Positions 1 to 6,519 are shown, counted from the stretch's first letter. The stretch is 13,634 bases of DNA from Thermocladium sp049965935 (GCA_049965935.1 JBMFVP010000047.1:1-13634); one strand, 5' to 3'. Notes: a model not told the origin generated them from the letters alone. A program made the numbers and translations.

Positions 1-76
1 TGGGATTTGAACCCACGCAGGCCTACGCTAACGGGACCTGAACCCGCCCCCTTTGACCATGCTCGGGTACCCCCGC
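1..76 (-). tRNA. tRNA-Leu (anticodon CAG), 3' end cut off by the window edge
   Basis: Read on the minus strand, the gene starts with the acceptor 5' strand GCGGGGG (76 to 70). A CCC/GGG D stem follows, with a GAGCATGGTCAAA loop. The anticodon stem GCGGG/CCCGT encloses the loop TTCAGGT, giving anticodon CAG, which reads the Leu codon CUG. A long variable arm and a T arm with loop TTCAAAT follow. The long variable arm and overall sequence are those of archaeal tRNA-Leu. The window ends inside the 3' strand of the T stem, so the last T-stem base and the acceptor 3' strand are missing. There is no intron at the usual 37/38 site or elsewhere in the visible part, although introns are common in Thermoproteales tRNAs. 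The outer base pair of the variable stem looks mismatched, which is a minor oddity. Confidence 0.93.
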
Positions 77-101
77 TTCTCCGTGGTTATTGAATGCCGT
101 G

Positions 102-109
102 TTTTAAAG
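102..109 (-). promoter_or_regulatory. TATA box for tRNA-Leu
   Basis: The minus strand reads CTTTAAAA here, centred about 29 bases before the 5' end of the tRNA. This places the start of transcription within a few bases of the mature 5' end. Confidence 0.55.
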
Positions 110-202
110 ATTTTCGTGAAACCATTGCCAAAATATCGCGTAGAGAATGAGGGCTTCTCCTTCATAATGAAATGGTTTCTTCATGATTAGCAATGAGAGG
201 GA

Positions 203-214
203 TAAAGTATTAAT
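203..214 (+). promoter_or_regulatory. TATA-like element for the 238-675 gene
   Basis: TAAAGTATTAAT is centred about 29 bases before the ATG at 238. It is weaker than the other TATA boxes in the window, but at the spacing that would give a leaderless or near-leaderless mRNA. Confidence 0.4.
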
Positions 215-237
215 TGAGGCTTGTTTCGTTGCTGTTG

Positions 238-675
238 ATGAGGCTTAGGTTGCCGCCGAGGATAAAGGTGTTGGAGGCTCTTGGGTCAATTGCTGATGGT
301 AGGATAAAGCAGTTGGATGACCATAACTATATTGCTACATCAAGTGATGGCGTGCGTAAGTATAAGGTTTACGTGGATCTAGAGAGGGGGATAGCCGATA
401 GCACTGATAATGGCACTACTTATAAGGGTTACATGGGGTACCCCATTATCGCTGTCCTAATGTTGAAGGGTGTTTTGCCCTATAATGCTAGGCTTGCTAA
501 TGCGCTTAAGGGGGTGAAGTGGAAGGAATTAAATGATAAGTACAAGAAATATGATGTAGTGATGGAGATAGTTAAGGAGAATGCGAGGCGAGCTGGCGTG
601 GAGCCGTATGAGGTCGATCACTATATTGAGGATGTTATGAAGAAGCTGGAAGGCATTATGCTTGCCACAAATTAA
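238..675 (+). CDS. Conserved-looking small protein of unknown function
   Basis: I do not recognise this 145-aa protein. It has no signal peptide, no obvious membrane segment and no Cys pair. The N-terminal half looks like a small alpha/beta domain, with alternating basic and hydrophobic residues around RIKVLEALGSIADGRIKQL and then a predicted strand pair around YKVYVDLE. A Gly/Tyr-rich motif, YKGYMGYPIIAVLMLKG, follows near residues 67-83. The C-terminal 60 residues are charged and helical (KYKKYDVVMEIVKENARR). Reading could also start at a TTG at 214, but that codon overlaps the TATA-like element, so ATG 238 is preferred. The gene stands alone, divergent from tRNA-Leu. Coding character is good: the frame is long, composition is normal and the basic/acidic balance is typical of a cytosolic thermophile protein. 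Function unknown. Confidence 0.8.
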   Translation: MRLRLPPRIKVLEALGSIADGRIKQLDDHNYIATSSDGVRKYKVYVDLERGIADSTDNGTTYKGYMGYPIIAVLMLKGVLPYNARLANALKGVKWKELNDKYKKYDVVMEIVKENARRAGVEPYEVDHYIEDVMKKLEGIMLATN

Positions 676-746
676 ATGGAATTAAGATATGCATTAGATT
701 AATCGATTAATGTGGAAGCCAATTAATCCTGCTCCGCAACGCCACA

Positions 747-754
747 TTTATATT
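747..754 (+). promoter_or_regulatory. TATA box of aldo/keto reductase 1
   Basis: TTTATATT is centred 26-27 bases before the ATG at 777. This supports a leaderless transcript starting at that ATG rather than the in-frame GTG at 768. Confidence 0.7.
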
Positions 755-776
755 ATCTTGTAGAGTCGTGGGATGC

Positions 777-1718
777 ATGGAGTATAAGGATTTAGGTAGA
801 ACTGGGATAAAGGTATCCAAGGTGGGGCTTGGAGCCTGGCAATTCAGTGATGCTTGGGGAGTCCTCGATTATGAAGCTGCCAGAAAGACAATATCGGCAG
901 CATTGGAGGCAGGCATAAACTTGATAGATACTGCCGCCGTGTATGGTAGAGGAACAAGCGAAACCCATGTTGGGAGAGCCATACGTGAATTGGGTGCCCG
1001 CGAGCATGTCATAATAGCAACCAAAGTGCCTGGGGATTTTCTAAGGGCCGGTGATGTAGTTAAGGCAGTTCAGAGAAGCAGGGAGAGGCTTGGCATTGAT
1101 GTGATAGATATTCTGCAGATGCATTGGCCCCCTTGTTGGCATAATGTTCCTACCTGTGAATACATGAGGACACTCGAGAAATTAGTTAAGGAGGGTTTAA
1201 TTAGGCATATCGGTGTAAGCAATTTCCCAGTCAAGCTCCTAGATGAGGCGAGGCAATGCTTATCGATCACCGACATAGTTACCACACAGAATAGGTATAA
1301 CCTAGTTGAGAGAGATGCAGAGAAGGAATTGCTCCCATACGCGTTGCGGAATGGAATACAAGTAATTGCTTGGAGCCCGCTCGCCAAGGGATTATTAACT
1401 GGCAAGTATACCCCGGAGAACTTGCCTAAATTTACGGATGTTAGGTCGAATGATCCCCTTTACGCGCCGGAGAATGCCCAGCAAGTAATGAAACTAGTTA
1501 ATGCACTGAGGGAGATAGGGGAGAAGCATGGAAAAACGCCGGGCCAAGTGGCATTGAATTGGTTAATTCGGCGAGGTGTAGTACCAATACCGGGTGCTAA
1601 GAACCCAGAGCAAGCCATAAGCAACGCTGGCGCAGCTGGCTGGAGCATTAGCGATGATGAGGAGGCCAAAATCCAAGCAATCAGTGACTCACTCAACATT
1701 TCCTACGTCGTTTGGTAA
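777..1718 (+). CDS. Aldo/keto reductase family oxidoreductase
   Basis: This 313-aa protein is a full-length single-domain (beta/alpha)8 aldo/keto reductase, a family of cytosolic NADPH-dependent reductases of aldehydes and ketones. All four residues of the AKR catalytic tetrad are visible: Asp51 and Tyr56 in LIDTAAVYG, Lys83 in IIATKVPG and His116 in LQMHWP. The motif GLIRHIGVSNF and the C-terminal cofactor region with IPGAKNPEQAISNAGAAGW also match the family. Substrate cannot be read from sequence; it resembles the general stress/YajO-like branch rather than potassium-channel beta subunits. An in-frame GTG at 768 would add MGC, but the TATA box spacing and the start of the paralogue at 11089 (also MEYR/K) favour ATG 777. 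The gene is monocistronic and converges on the Roadblock gene. A short segment near its 3' end is almost identical in DNA to the second reductase. Confidence 0.95.
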   Translation: MEYKDLGRTGIKVSKVGLGAWQFSDAWGVLDYEAARKTISAALEAGINLIDTAAVYGRGTSETHVGRAIRELGAREHVIIATKVPGDFLRAGDVVKAVQRSRERLGIDVIDILQMHWPPCWHNVPTCEYMRTLEKLVKEGLIRHIGVSNFPVKLLDEARQCLSITDIVTTQNRYNLVERDAEKELLPYALRNGIQVIAWSPLAKGLLTGKYTPENLPKFTDVRSNDPLYAPENAQQVMKLVNALREIGEKHGKTPGQVALNWLIRRGVVPIPGAKNPEQAISNAGAAGWSISDDEEAKIQAISDSLNISYVVW

Positions 1719-1762
1719 AAAGCATTCAGAAAATTTTTGCTAGAAATGATCAATGAACCAAA

Positions 1763-1785
1763 AATTATAATATATTTTTATAATT
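1763..1785. terminator. Bidirectional AT-rich terminator between convergent genes
   Basis: An 8-bp inverted repeat, AATTATAA/TTATAATT with a 7-base loop, lies between the convergent ends of the aldo/keto reductase and the Roadblock gene. A run of five A precedes it (1760-1764, T5 on the minus strand) and a run of T lies at 1775-1779. Another T5 is at 1734-1738. Archaeal termination relies on T-runs, so this can serve both strands. Confidence 0.45.
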
Positions 1786-1791
1786 ATGATC

Positions 1792-2169
1792 CTATTGAAT
1801 GCTCATGGCTTGCTTTATTTGGTTTATGTATTGATCAGCCAGTAGCAGCAGTAGACCTAGATTGGCGTTCCTATTTACCACGGCAACTAGCGCTATATCA
1901 GGCGTTACGTAATCCAGGTAAGCCATGTATCCCGTGTAGTGTATTAATGCATACTCCAAGTCACCTAATTTGCTGTCGGCGCCTAGCCTCCTTAATGCGC
2001 CAGCTGCTAACATGCTTAATGCTGCCACGGTTTTTGTATCTATGTTTGGTGGGAATCTTTGTGCCACGGGAAGGCCATCCCTCCTCACCAGGATGGCTCC
2101 TACCCCATCTCCCCCAAGGTCCCGCAGCAACCCATCAAGCACGGCATCCAGCTTAGCTGAAACAGCCAT
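1792..2169 (-). CDS. Roadblock/LC7 domain protein
   Basis: This 125-aa protein is one complete Roadblock/LC7 domain. Recognisable family features are the central strand motif AILVRRDGLPVAQ, the helix start DTKTVAALSMLAAGALRRL, the LGDLEYALIHYTGYMAYLD strand pair and the closing VVNRNANLGLLLLLADQ. Roadblock proteins form dimers and typically act as regulators or scaffolds of small GTPases (MglB with MglA, for instance). No GTPase gene is in this window. The start at 2169 is preferred: a longer reading from 2187 would put its ATG inside the TATA box itself, whereas ATG 2169 sits 25-26 bases after the box centre, as for leaderless genes. It is divergent from the membrane kinase gene, so the two may be co-regulated; that link is inferred from position only. 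Confidence 0.9.
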   Translation of the reverse strand: MAVSAKLDAVLDGLLRDLGGDGVGAILVRRDGLPVAQRFPPNIDTKTVAALSMLAAGALRRLGADSKLGDLEYALIHYTGYMAYLDYVTPDIALVAVVNRNANLGLLLLLADQYINQIKQAMSIQ

Positions 2170-2190
2170 AGATAATTGATCAAGCATATA

Positions 2191-2198
2191 TATATAAA
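2191..2198 (-). promoter_or_regulatory. TATA box of the Roadblock gene
   Basis: The minus strand reads TTTATATA inside a long TA run. Its centre is 25-26 bases before ATG 2169, which defines that start. Confidence 0.7.
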
Positions 2199-2266
2199 AA
2201 TCTTGCGCCTCTAAGCTGCATTTCCTATGGTAATGAGAACGAAGCCCAGGAGTGGAGATAGTGTTT

Positions 2267-2379
2267 ACTGATCTCCTCCCCGCCCTAAGGGGGTTCCCCG
2301 GGGTCTAGGGGGTTACGCCCCATTCACGGGCGCTACTCGCCTCTGCTGGAGTCGCCTCCGCTCCTCATCTTTAGTAAAG
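2267..2379. repeat. GC-rich intergenic stretch resembling a decayed IS200/IS605-type end
   Basis: The 313 bases between the Roadblock and kinase starts hold no gene that I can support. Part of it is much richer in GC than its surroundings and dense in short palindromes: CCCTAAGGG, GGGGTTCCCC, CCCCGGGG, the hairpin CGCCC/GGGCG around 2313-2329, and CTTTA-G-TAAAG at 2369-2379. The segment TCTCCTCCCCGCCCTAAGGG (about 2272-2291) resembles sequences commonly found at the right end of archaeal IS200/IS605 TnpB elements. No transposase or TnpB remnant is readable in any frame, so it may be a solo end or a MITE-like copy. The identification rests on recalled resemblance and is tentative. Confidence 0.35.
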
Positions 2380-2451
2380 TTAACCAGTGGGGCTAAACCT
2401 TGCGCCAGTTAGAGTAATGGTTCCTCTTAGGCGGGGCGCATTGAACCTCTA

Positions 2452-2462
2452 TTTTTATAAAA
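2452..2462 (+). promoter_or_regulatory. TATA box of the membrane protein kinase
   Basis: TTTTTATAAAA is one of the strongest TATA matches in the window. Its centre is 26 bases before the in-frame GTG at 2483. Any upstream start would translate through the TATA box itself. Confidence 0.7.
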
Positions 2463-2482
2463 CCATTACCTGCATCGAATGC

Positions 2483-4039
2483 GTGGATCTAGAGGATAAA
2501 GTAGTCTCCACTGCATCATCGCTGGTGCTAGGAATTGGAGCTGGATTAGTTAGTGGGGTGCCGCTTCTCGATTTAGCCGTGGTGGCGGCATCAATAGTTC
2601 TGGTGGCTATTATGGTCACGAGGTCAAGTATGGGTAGTTTACTGGTTGGGATATCGATTAGCTTTCTCATGATTAACATGATAATGATAAGTGACTATAG
2701 GCTAGCCGTGGTGACGGGCGGAGCAATAATATTGCTGGTCGAGCTCCTCATCTTCAACAGGTTAATTAAGCTGCTGCTAACCACGGCATTAACTGCTGTA
2801 GCGGTGATGGTTACACGATTAATAACTGGTTTACCATATATCATATTCATAGTGGCAATGGCTATAACAATATACGCTGCTGCCTTAAATGCTTGGCGCC
2901 GGGATAAGTATGAAGTAACCAGCAATAATTACTTGCTTGCGGCCTCGCTGGGGATAGAGATCCTTGCCTTGCTTGCGGCCTTCATTCACATGGTGGTTCC
3001 CGGTGCAGTGATTGCTGCCGCAATACCCACTGCACTGGTCATGATTGAGTCCAGGCAGTCGCTGCTTAAGATAGGTGTCCCGCTCCTGGTCTCCGCCGCC
3101 TCGATTCCATTGGGCATATCGCAGTACGTGGTTTTAACTCAGTTAATGGTTGCGCTTGGTTTTAGGAAAACAACCTATAATAAGGACCTTGAGCCTCCTC
3201 GTTCGTGGCTTCATGCCTGGCTAAACGGCAGGTATTATATAGATGCCATTATTGCCGCAGGCGGCTTTAGCTATGTCTTGCGTGGATTAGATGAGAGGGG
3301 ATCGGCATACGCCATAAAGGTACTTAAGGAGAAGGACTCGAGGGGCAATCCATTAGCGTCTAACCCAAATATAATCCAATCATTCAAGAGGGAAATGAGC
3401 AATTACCTGCTAATAGATTCGCCTAGGATAGTGAAGGTATATGAGGTTCATATACCCCCCGACGAGGAATTGCCGTATAAAGACTTGGAGCAATACTTGA
3501 GGGATCCTCCCTATATAGTTATGGAATACATGAGGGGGGGATCCCTTAGGCATTACTTGAGGGAGCGCGGCCGACTGGGCGTGGATGAGGCGATTTACAT
3601 CGCTAGGGAGATAGCATTTGCGCTGCAGGAGCTTCATTCAATGGGTCGCCTACATCTAGACTTGAAGCCGGAGAACATATTGTTCAGCGATCATGATCAC
3701 AATGTGGTTAAGATAGGGGATCTCGGTGCCTCCAAGATAGCCACGGGTGGTTATCTATTGGTGTCTCAATTCTCCGCTACATATGCTGCGCCGGAGGTTT
3801 TAAGGGGCAGGCAGGCAACGGATAGATCCGACATTTACTCATTGGGTCTCATAATGTATGAGATGCTGACTGGAGTTAATCCTCAAGCATATAGATTAAG
3901 CAATGCTCCCCCGCCGGTCATTAATTTAAGGGATCTCGGCGTGCCCCCCAATATAGAGATGCTCATAATGAGGTGTCTGGACCCAGATCCAGTGCGTAGA
4001 CCAACCATAATTGATGTGGTTAATTCATTGGGTGGCTAG
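2483..4039 (+). CDS. Membrane-anchored Ser/Thr protein kinase (eukaryotic-type)
   Basis: The protein has 518 aa if started at GTG 2483. Residues 1 to about 230 hold roughly eight hydrophobic membrane segments with short loops. A complete eukaryotic-type protein kinase domain follows, at about 245-515, presumably on the cytoplasmic side. Kinase motifs in order: a degenerate Gly-rich loop IAAGGFSYVLRG, the ATP-anchoring Lys279 in AYAIKVLK, a likely helix-C Glu304, the hinge YIVMEYMRGGS, the catalytic loop HLDLKPEN with Asp393, Lys395 and Asn398, the Mg-binding DLG with Asp413, APE at 436-438, and SDIYSLG. HLD replaces HRD and DLG replaces DFG, variants seen in active prokaryotic kinases. An open frame extends up to GTG 2387, but that part covers the TATA box, so the N-terminus is set at 2483. 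Its stop interlocks with that of the TPR gene. Substrates unknown. Confidence 0.88.
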   Translation: MDLEDKVVSTASSLVLGIGAGLVSGVPLLDLAVVAASIVLVAIMVTRSSMGSLLVGISISFLMINMIMISDYRLAVVTGGAIILLVELLIFNRLIKLLLTTALTAVAVMVTRLITGLPYIIFIVAMAITIYAAALNAWRRDKYEVTSNNYLLAASLGIEILALLAAFIHMVVPGAVIAAAIPTALVMIESRQSLLKIGVPLLVSAASIPLGISQYVVLTQLMVALGFRKTTYNKDLEPPRSWLHAWLNGRYYIDAIIAAGGFSYVLRGLDERGSAYAIKVLKEKDSRGNPLASNPNIIQSFKREMSNYLLIDSPRIVKVYEVHIPPDEELPYKDLEQYLRDPPYIVMEYMRGGSLRHYLRERGRLGVDEAIYIAREIAFALQELHSMGRLHLDLKPENILFSDHDHNVVKIGDLGASKIATGGYLLVSQFSATYAAPEVLRGRQATDRSDIYSLGLIMYEMLTGVNPQAYRLSNAPPPVINLRDLGVPPNIEMLIMRCLDPDPVRRPTIIDVVNSLGG

Positions 4040-4587
4040 CAATTCACGGCTTGAGCAGCCATCATTATTGCTCGAATTGTTTCCTCGCTGGTTGTTTTCA
4101 GCGCTTCCCTAATCATTCTTGCTCCCTCGCATTCCCTCTTATCATATGGTTTTTCCCTAATCATTTCCCTGTACTTAGCCATGGCTTGCTCGGCCTCGCT
4201 TAGTTTACCAATCCTGCGTGCCGCCACGGCAAGGCTATGCCAAGCATATGGATAAGCTGGATCAAGGTCTATGGATTGCTTAAGTAATTGGTAAGCTTCA
4301 TGGAAGTTGCCCAACTTCATGGCGGCCCAGCCACCCCAGAGCAATGCTCTTGAGTCTCCATCCTTTAAGTGAAGAAGCAGCGCTCTCTCATAGGCTGCCT
4401 TGCTTTCCTTTGCTTCTCCAACTCTCTCTAGGCAGATTGCTAATCCATGCCATGCGCCAGCGTGATTGGGCCAAGCCTTTACCACTAGTTCGTATAGTGA
4501 GAGGGCTTCTTTAAATCGCCTCATGCAGAGAAGTCCCTCCGCTGCTTTATAGATGGCATCATAATCATATTTATCAGCCTCGTTCAT
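4036..4587 (-). CDS. TPR-repeat protein
   Basis: This 183-aa protein is built of about four tetratricopeptide repeats (near residues 11-40, 43-76, 80-110 and 113-146), followed by a short helical tail. Typical TPR positions are visible in AWHGLAICLERVGEAKESKAAY and again in AWHSLAVAARRIGKLSEAE. TPR proteins are protein-protein scaffolds and have no catalytic activity of their own. The frame extends up to 4641, but a TATA box (4611-4618) lies inside that extension and ATG 4587 is 27-28 bases after its centre, so 4587 is chosen. The gene converges on the kinase, with both stop codons formed from one CTAG. TPR proteins often accompany prokaryotic Ser/Thr kinases, so it may be a kinase partner or substrate; that is inference from position. 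Confidence 0.88.
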   Translation of the reverse strand: MNEADKYDYDAIYKAAEGLLCMRRFKEALSLYELVVKAWPNHAGAWHGLAICLERVGEAKESKAAYERALLLHLKDGDSRALLWGGWAAMKLGNFHEAYQLLKQSIDLDPAYPYAWHSLAVAARRIGKLSEAEQAMAKYREMIREKPYDKRECEGARMIREALKTTSEETIRAIMMAAQAVNC

Positions 4588-4610
4588 GGATATAGGATAA
4601 TTATCCCACT

Positions 4611-4618
4611 TATAAATA
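4611..4618 (-). promoter_or_regulatory. TATA box of the TPR gene
   Basis: The minus strand reads TATTTATA, centred 27-28 bases before ATG 4587. It decides the start of the TPR gene. Confidence 0.65.
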
Positions 4619-4646
4619 TTATGCGCAATGAAGCAGTCCAAAAAGC

Positions 4647-4655
4647 ATTAAATAA
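4647..4655 (+). promoter_or_regulatory. TATA box of the aminotransferase
   Basis: ATTAAATAA lies about 23-24 bases before ATG 4674, in the 86-base region shared with the divergent TPR promoter. Confidence 0.5.
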
Positions 4656-4673
4656 ACCGCCTCTGAAGCACCC

Positions 4674-5654
4674 ATGGAGATTCAGCACTTCAAGTGGTTG
4701 AGAAGCCACACTGCTCCATATAACTTATCGAGCAGCGGCATGACTCCTCTGGAGCCGAGCAAGGTTGAGGAAATGGGGGCACCCGGGGATGCCGTTGATG
4801 TAATACGGAATGCATATGGTGCCGAGGATAATGGAGTTATGTTGGTTCATGGCACTCAGGAAGGTAATTTCTTGGCTTTGGCGGCCATGCGTGGAAGGAT
4901 TGATTCAGCGGCGGTTCCGGTGCCTGAGTATGAGCCTATTCGGGTCCTGCCTGCCTTTCTCGGTATTAAAACAGTGGAAATCAACGATATATTTCAAGTC
5001 CCGTCTCATAGCATCCTTTTCCTATCGAATCCCAATAATCCGCTGGGCAGCTTCATTGATGAAAAGAAGCTATTTGAGTTAGAGGAAACGCTTGAGCGGC
5101 GTGGATCGTATGCTGTACTGGATTCGATATTTCTGGACTTCGTGAATAAATCGCCGCGGCTCTGGTTCCGTAACATGATATTTACGATAAGCACATCGAA
5201 GTTCTATACAATGAATGGAGTGAAGGTTGGGTGGGTGATCGGGGATCCAGATATTCTAAGGGAAATAAGCGGAGTAAGTGACTTGGTTAGTCCTGGTCCC
5301 CTTGACTTGGAGGCCAGGTATGCCGCTATATTGGTGAGTAATAGGGAGTGGGTCAGGAAAAGGAACTTAGATATCATTAGGGCCAATAGGGAGGAATTAA
5401 TGAATCTAATAAGGGAACTGGAATCGATGGAGTTAAGTTATGTGCCTGATATGTCAATAGCATTCGCTAAGCCGGGCTGTGGATTAAGTGGAATGGAAAT
5501 AGCCAATAAACTCCTTGATCGTGGCGTCATGGTGGTGCCTGGCGAGTACTTCGGCTTAAGGCAGGGAATCAGGATAGGATTGGGGTCAATTAATAGAGAA
5601 ACCGCGCGGATCGGTTTATCCATTTTACGGGACATCATTAAAGAATGCGAATAA
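4674..5654 (+). CDS. PLP-dependent aminotransferase, class I/II (fold type I)
   Basis: This 326-aa protein is shorter than aspartate aminotransferases (about 400 aa) and closer to the HisC/CobD-like size class. Family landmarks: a PLP-phosphate segment GTQEGNFLAL (60-69), the signature SNPNNPLG (118-125), Asp150 in YAVLD for the PLP ring nitrogen, the Schiff-base lysine Lys176 in STSKFYTMNGVKVGW, and the substrate carboxylate arginine Arg300 in GIRIGLGS. The Tyr usually found three residues after the PLP Asp is Phe153 here. The amino donor and product cannot be inferred; histidinol-phosphate or aromatic aminotransferase, or a CobD-type decarboxylase, are all possible. No his, trp or cobalamin genes are nearby. 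The start is supported by a TATA box 24 bases upstream. The 3' end overlaps the convergent UbiA gene by 17 bases. Confidence 0.9.
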   Translation: MEIQHFKWLRSHTAPYNLSSSGMTPLEPSKVEEMGAPGDAVDVIRNAYGAEDNGVMLVHGTQEGNFLALAAMRGRIDSAAVPVPEYEPIRVLPAFLGIKTVEINDIFQVPSHSILFLSNPNNPLGSFIDEKKLFELEETLERRGSYAVLDSIFLDFVNKSPRLWFRNMIFTISTSKFYTMNGVKVGWVIGDPDILREISGVSDLVSPGPLDLEARYAAILVSNREWVRKRNLDIIRANREELMNLIRELESMELSYVPDMSIAFAKPGCGLSGMEIANKLLDRGVMVVPGEYFGLRQGIRIGLGSINRETARIGLSILRDIIKECE

Positions 5655-6495
5655 CTGCATTAATGAGTAGACCAAGCAGCGTTATGCTCATTCCAAGCAA
5701 TGTATTTCTCCTATAACCCTCTAGGTTACCCTTAACTAGGAGAACCATGCAATAAATCATGATTATATCCGTGATTATTAAGGAGGCAACAAATACATAC
5801 GCTGATGCAGCCATAGATGTTAACATTAGTGGAATTGATATTATGACTGCTGCTCCAGTCATTAATAATCCGACTTCATTTGCGTTTCTCACCCCTAGTT
5901 CAGTGGCCACAGTTCTTATGCCTACCCGGGAGTCGCCCGCCGCATCAATGGCTCCCTTAATTATTTCTCGCCCCATTGTTGCAACCATTGACGTCACGAA
6001 GAGCAGCAGAATTATACTTATGCCGCCGGGAGATGGATTAGCGCAGGTTAAGCCATATATATAAGTCAATGGAGTCACGATTGAGATTATCAAGTTATTA
6101 ACAACCAGCACCCTTTTTCCCCGCCAATTATAATAAAAACCCAGCAGTAACGCGATTCCCAGCACTATTAGCGGCACGCCATTAATTACGCGCAACATCA
6201 CTAGAGCTAGCATGGGAATTATTGATATTATTAAAGATATTATAGCGAATATTATTGCTTTACTTCTCTGTGCCCTTCCGCTCACCAGCGGCGCATTTGG
6301 CCTATTAATGGAGTCCTCACTTATGTTAAGCAAGTCATTTGTTATGAATAGGAATGCCTCGGCGGCAAATGCTGAAATCAGTAGCGATATAGATACAAGG
6401 GGACTGCGTCCACCACTAAATATGTAGGCCGAGACGGAGGCTACTCCAGCTATTATGCCGTGTTCCGGCCTAGTTAATTCTAGGTATGGATTCAC
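5638..6495 (-). CDS. UbiA-family prenyltransferase, probably DGGGP synthase (archaeal lipid ether synthesis)
   Basis: This 285-aa integral membrane protein has about eight to nine transmembrane segments. UbiA signatures are present: motif 1, NDLLNISEDSINRPNAPL, near residues 53-70, and motif 2, REIIKGAIDAAGDSRVG, near 176-192, with Asp184 and Asp188. The GREIIKGAIDAAGD form and the following VATELG closely resemble digeranylgeranylglyceryl phosphate synthase, which adds the second geranylgeranyl chain to the archaeal lipid precursor at the membrane. Other UbiA enzymes (hydroxybenzoate, heme O, chlorophyll type) are less likely on motif form. In motif 1 the third acidic residue is Asn57, where NDxxD is usual. 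A TTG start at 6501 is possible, but GTG 6495 fits the TATA box spacing better. The gene is divergent from the orphan 6663 gene and overlaps the aminotransferase 3' end. Confidence 0.88.
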   Translation of the reverse strand: MNPYLELTRPEHGIIAGVASVSAYIFSGGRSPLVSISLLISAFAAEAFLFITNDLLNISEDSINRPNAPLVSGRAQRSKAIIFAIISLIISIIPMLALVMLRVINGVPLIVLGIALLLGFYYNWRGKRVLVVNNLIISIVTPLTYIYGLTCANPSPGGISIILLLFVTSMVATMGREIIKGAIDAAGDSRVGIRTVATELGVRNANEVGLLMTGAAVIISIPLMLTSMAASAYVFVASLIITDIIMIYCMVLLVKGNLEGYRRNTLLGMSITLLGLLINAVIRIL

Positions 6496-6519
6496 GGGCA
6501 AAAGCCCACTGATTAGGCG

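Noticed and set aside
1737..2156. Plus-strand 139-codon open frame across the Roadblock gene
   Set aside because: It is antisense to a clear Roadblock domain and rich in Pro, Cys and His as expected of a shadow frame.
2230..2275. Box C/D-like pair (AATGAGAA and CTGA) upstream of the GC-rich island
   Set aside because: The C box is poor, there are no internal D'/C' boxes and the spacing of about 40 bases is too short for an archaeal two-guide RNA.
2387..2482. N-terminal extension of the kinase from GTG 2387 (32 residues)
   Set aside because: It would require translating through the strong TATA box at 2452-2462; GTG 2483 sits at the usual leaderless distance from that box.
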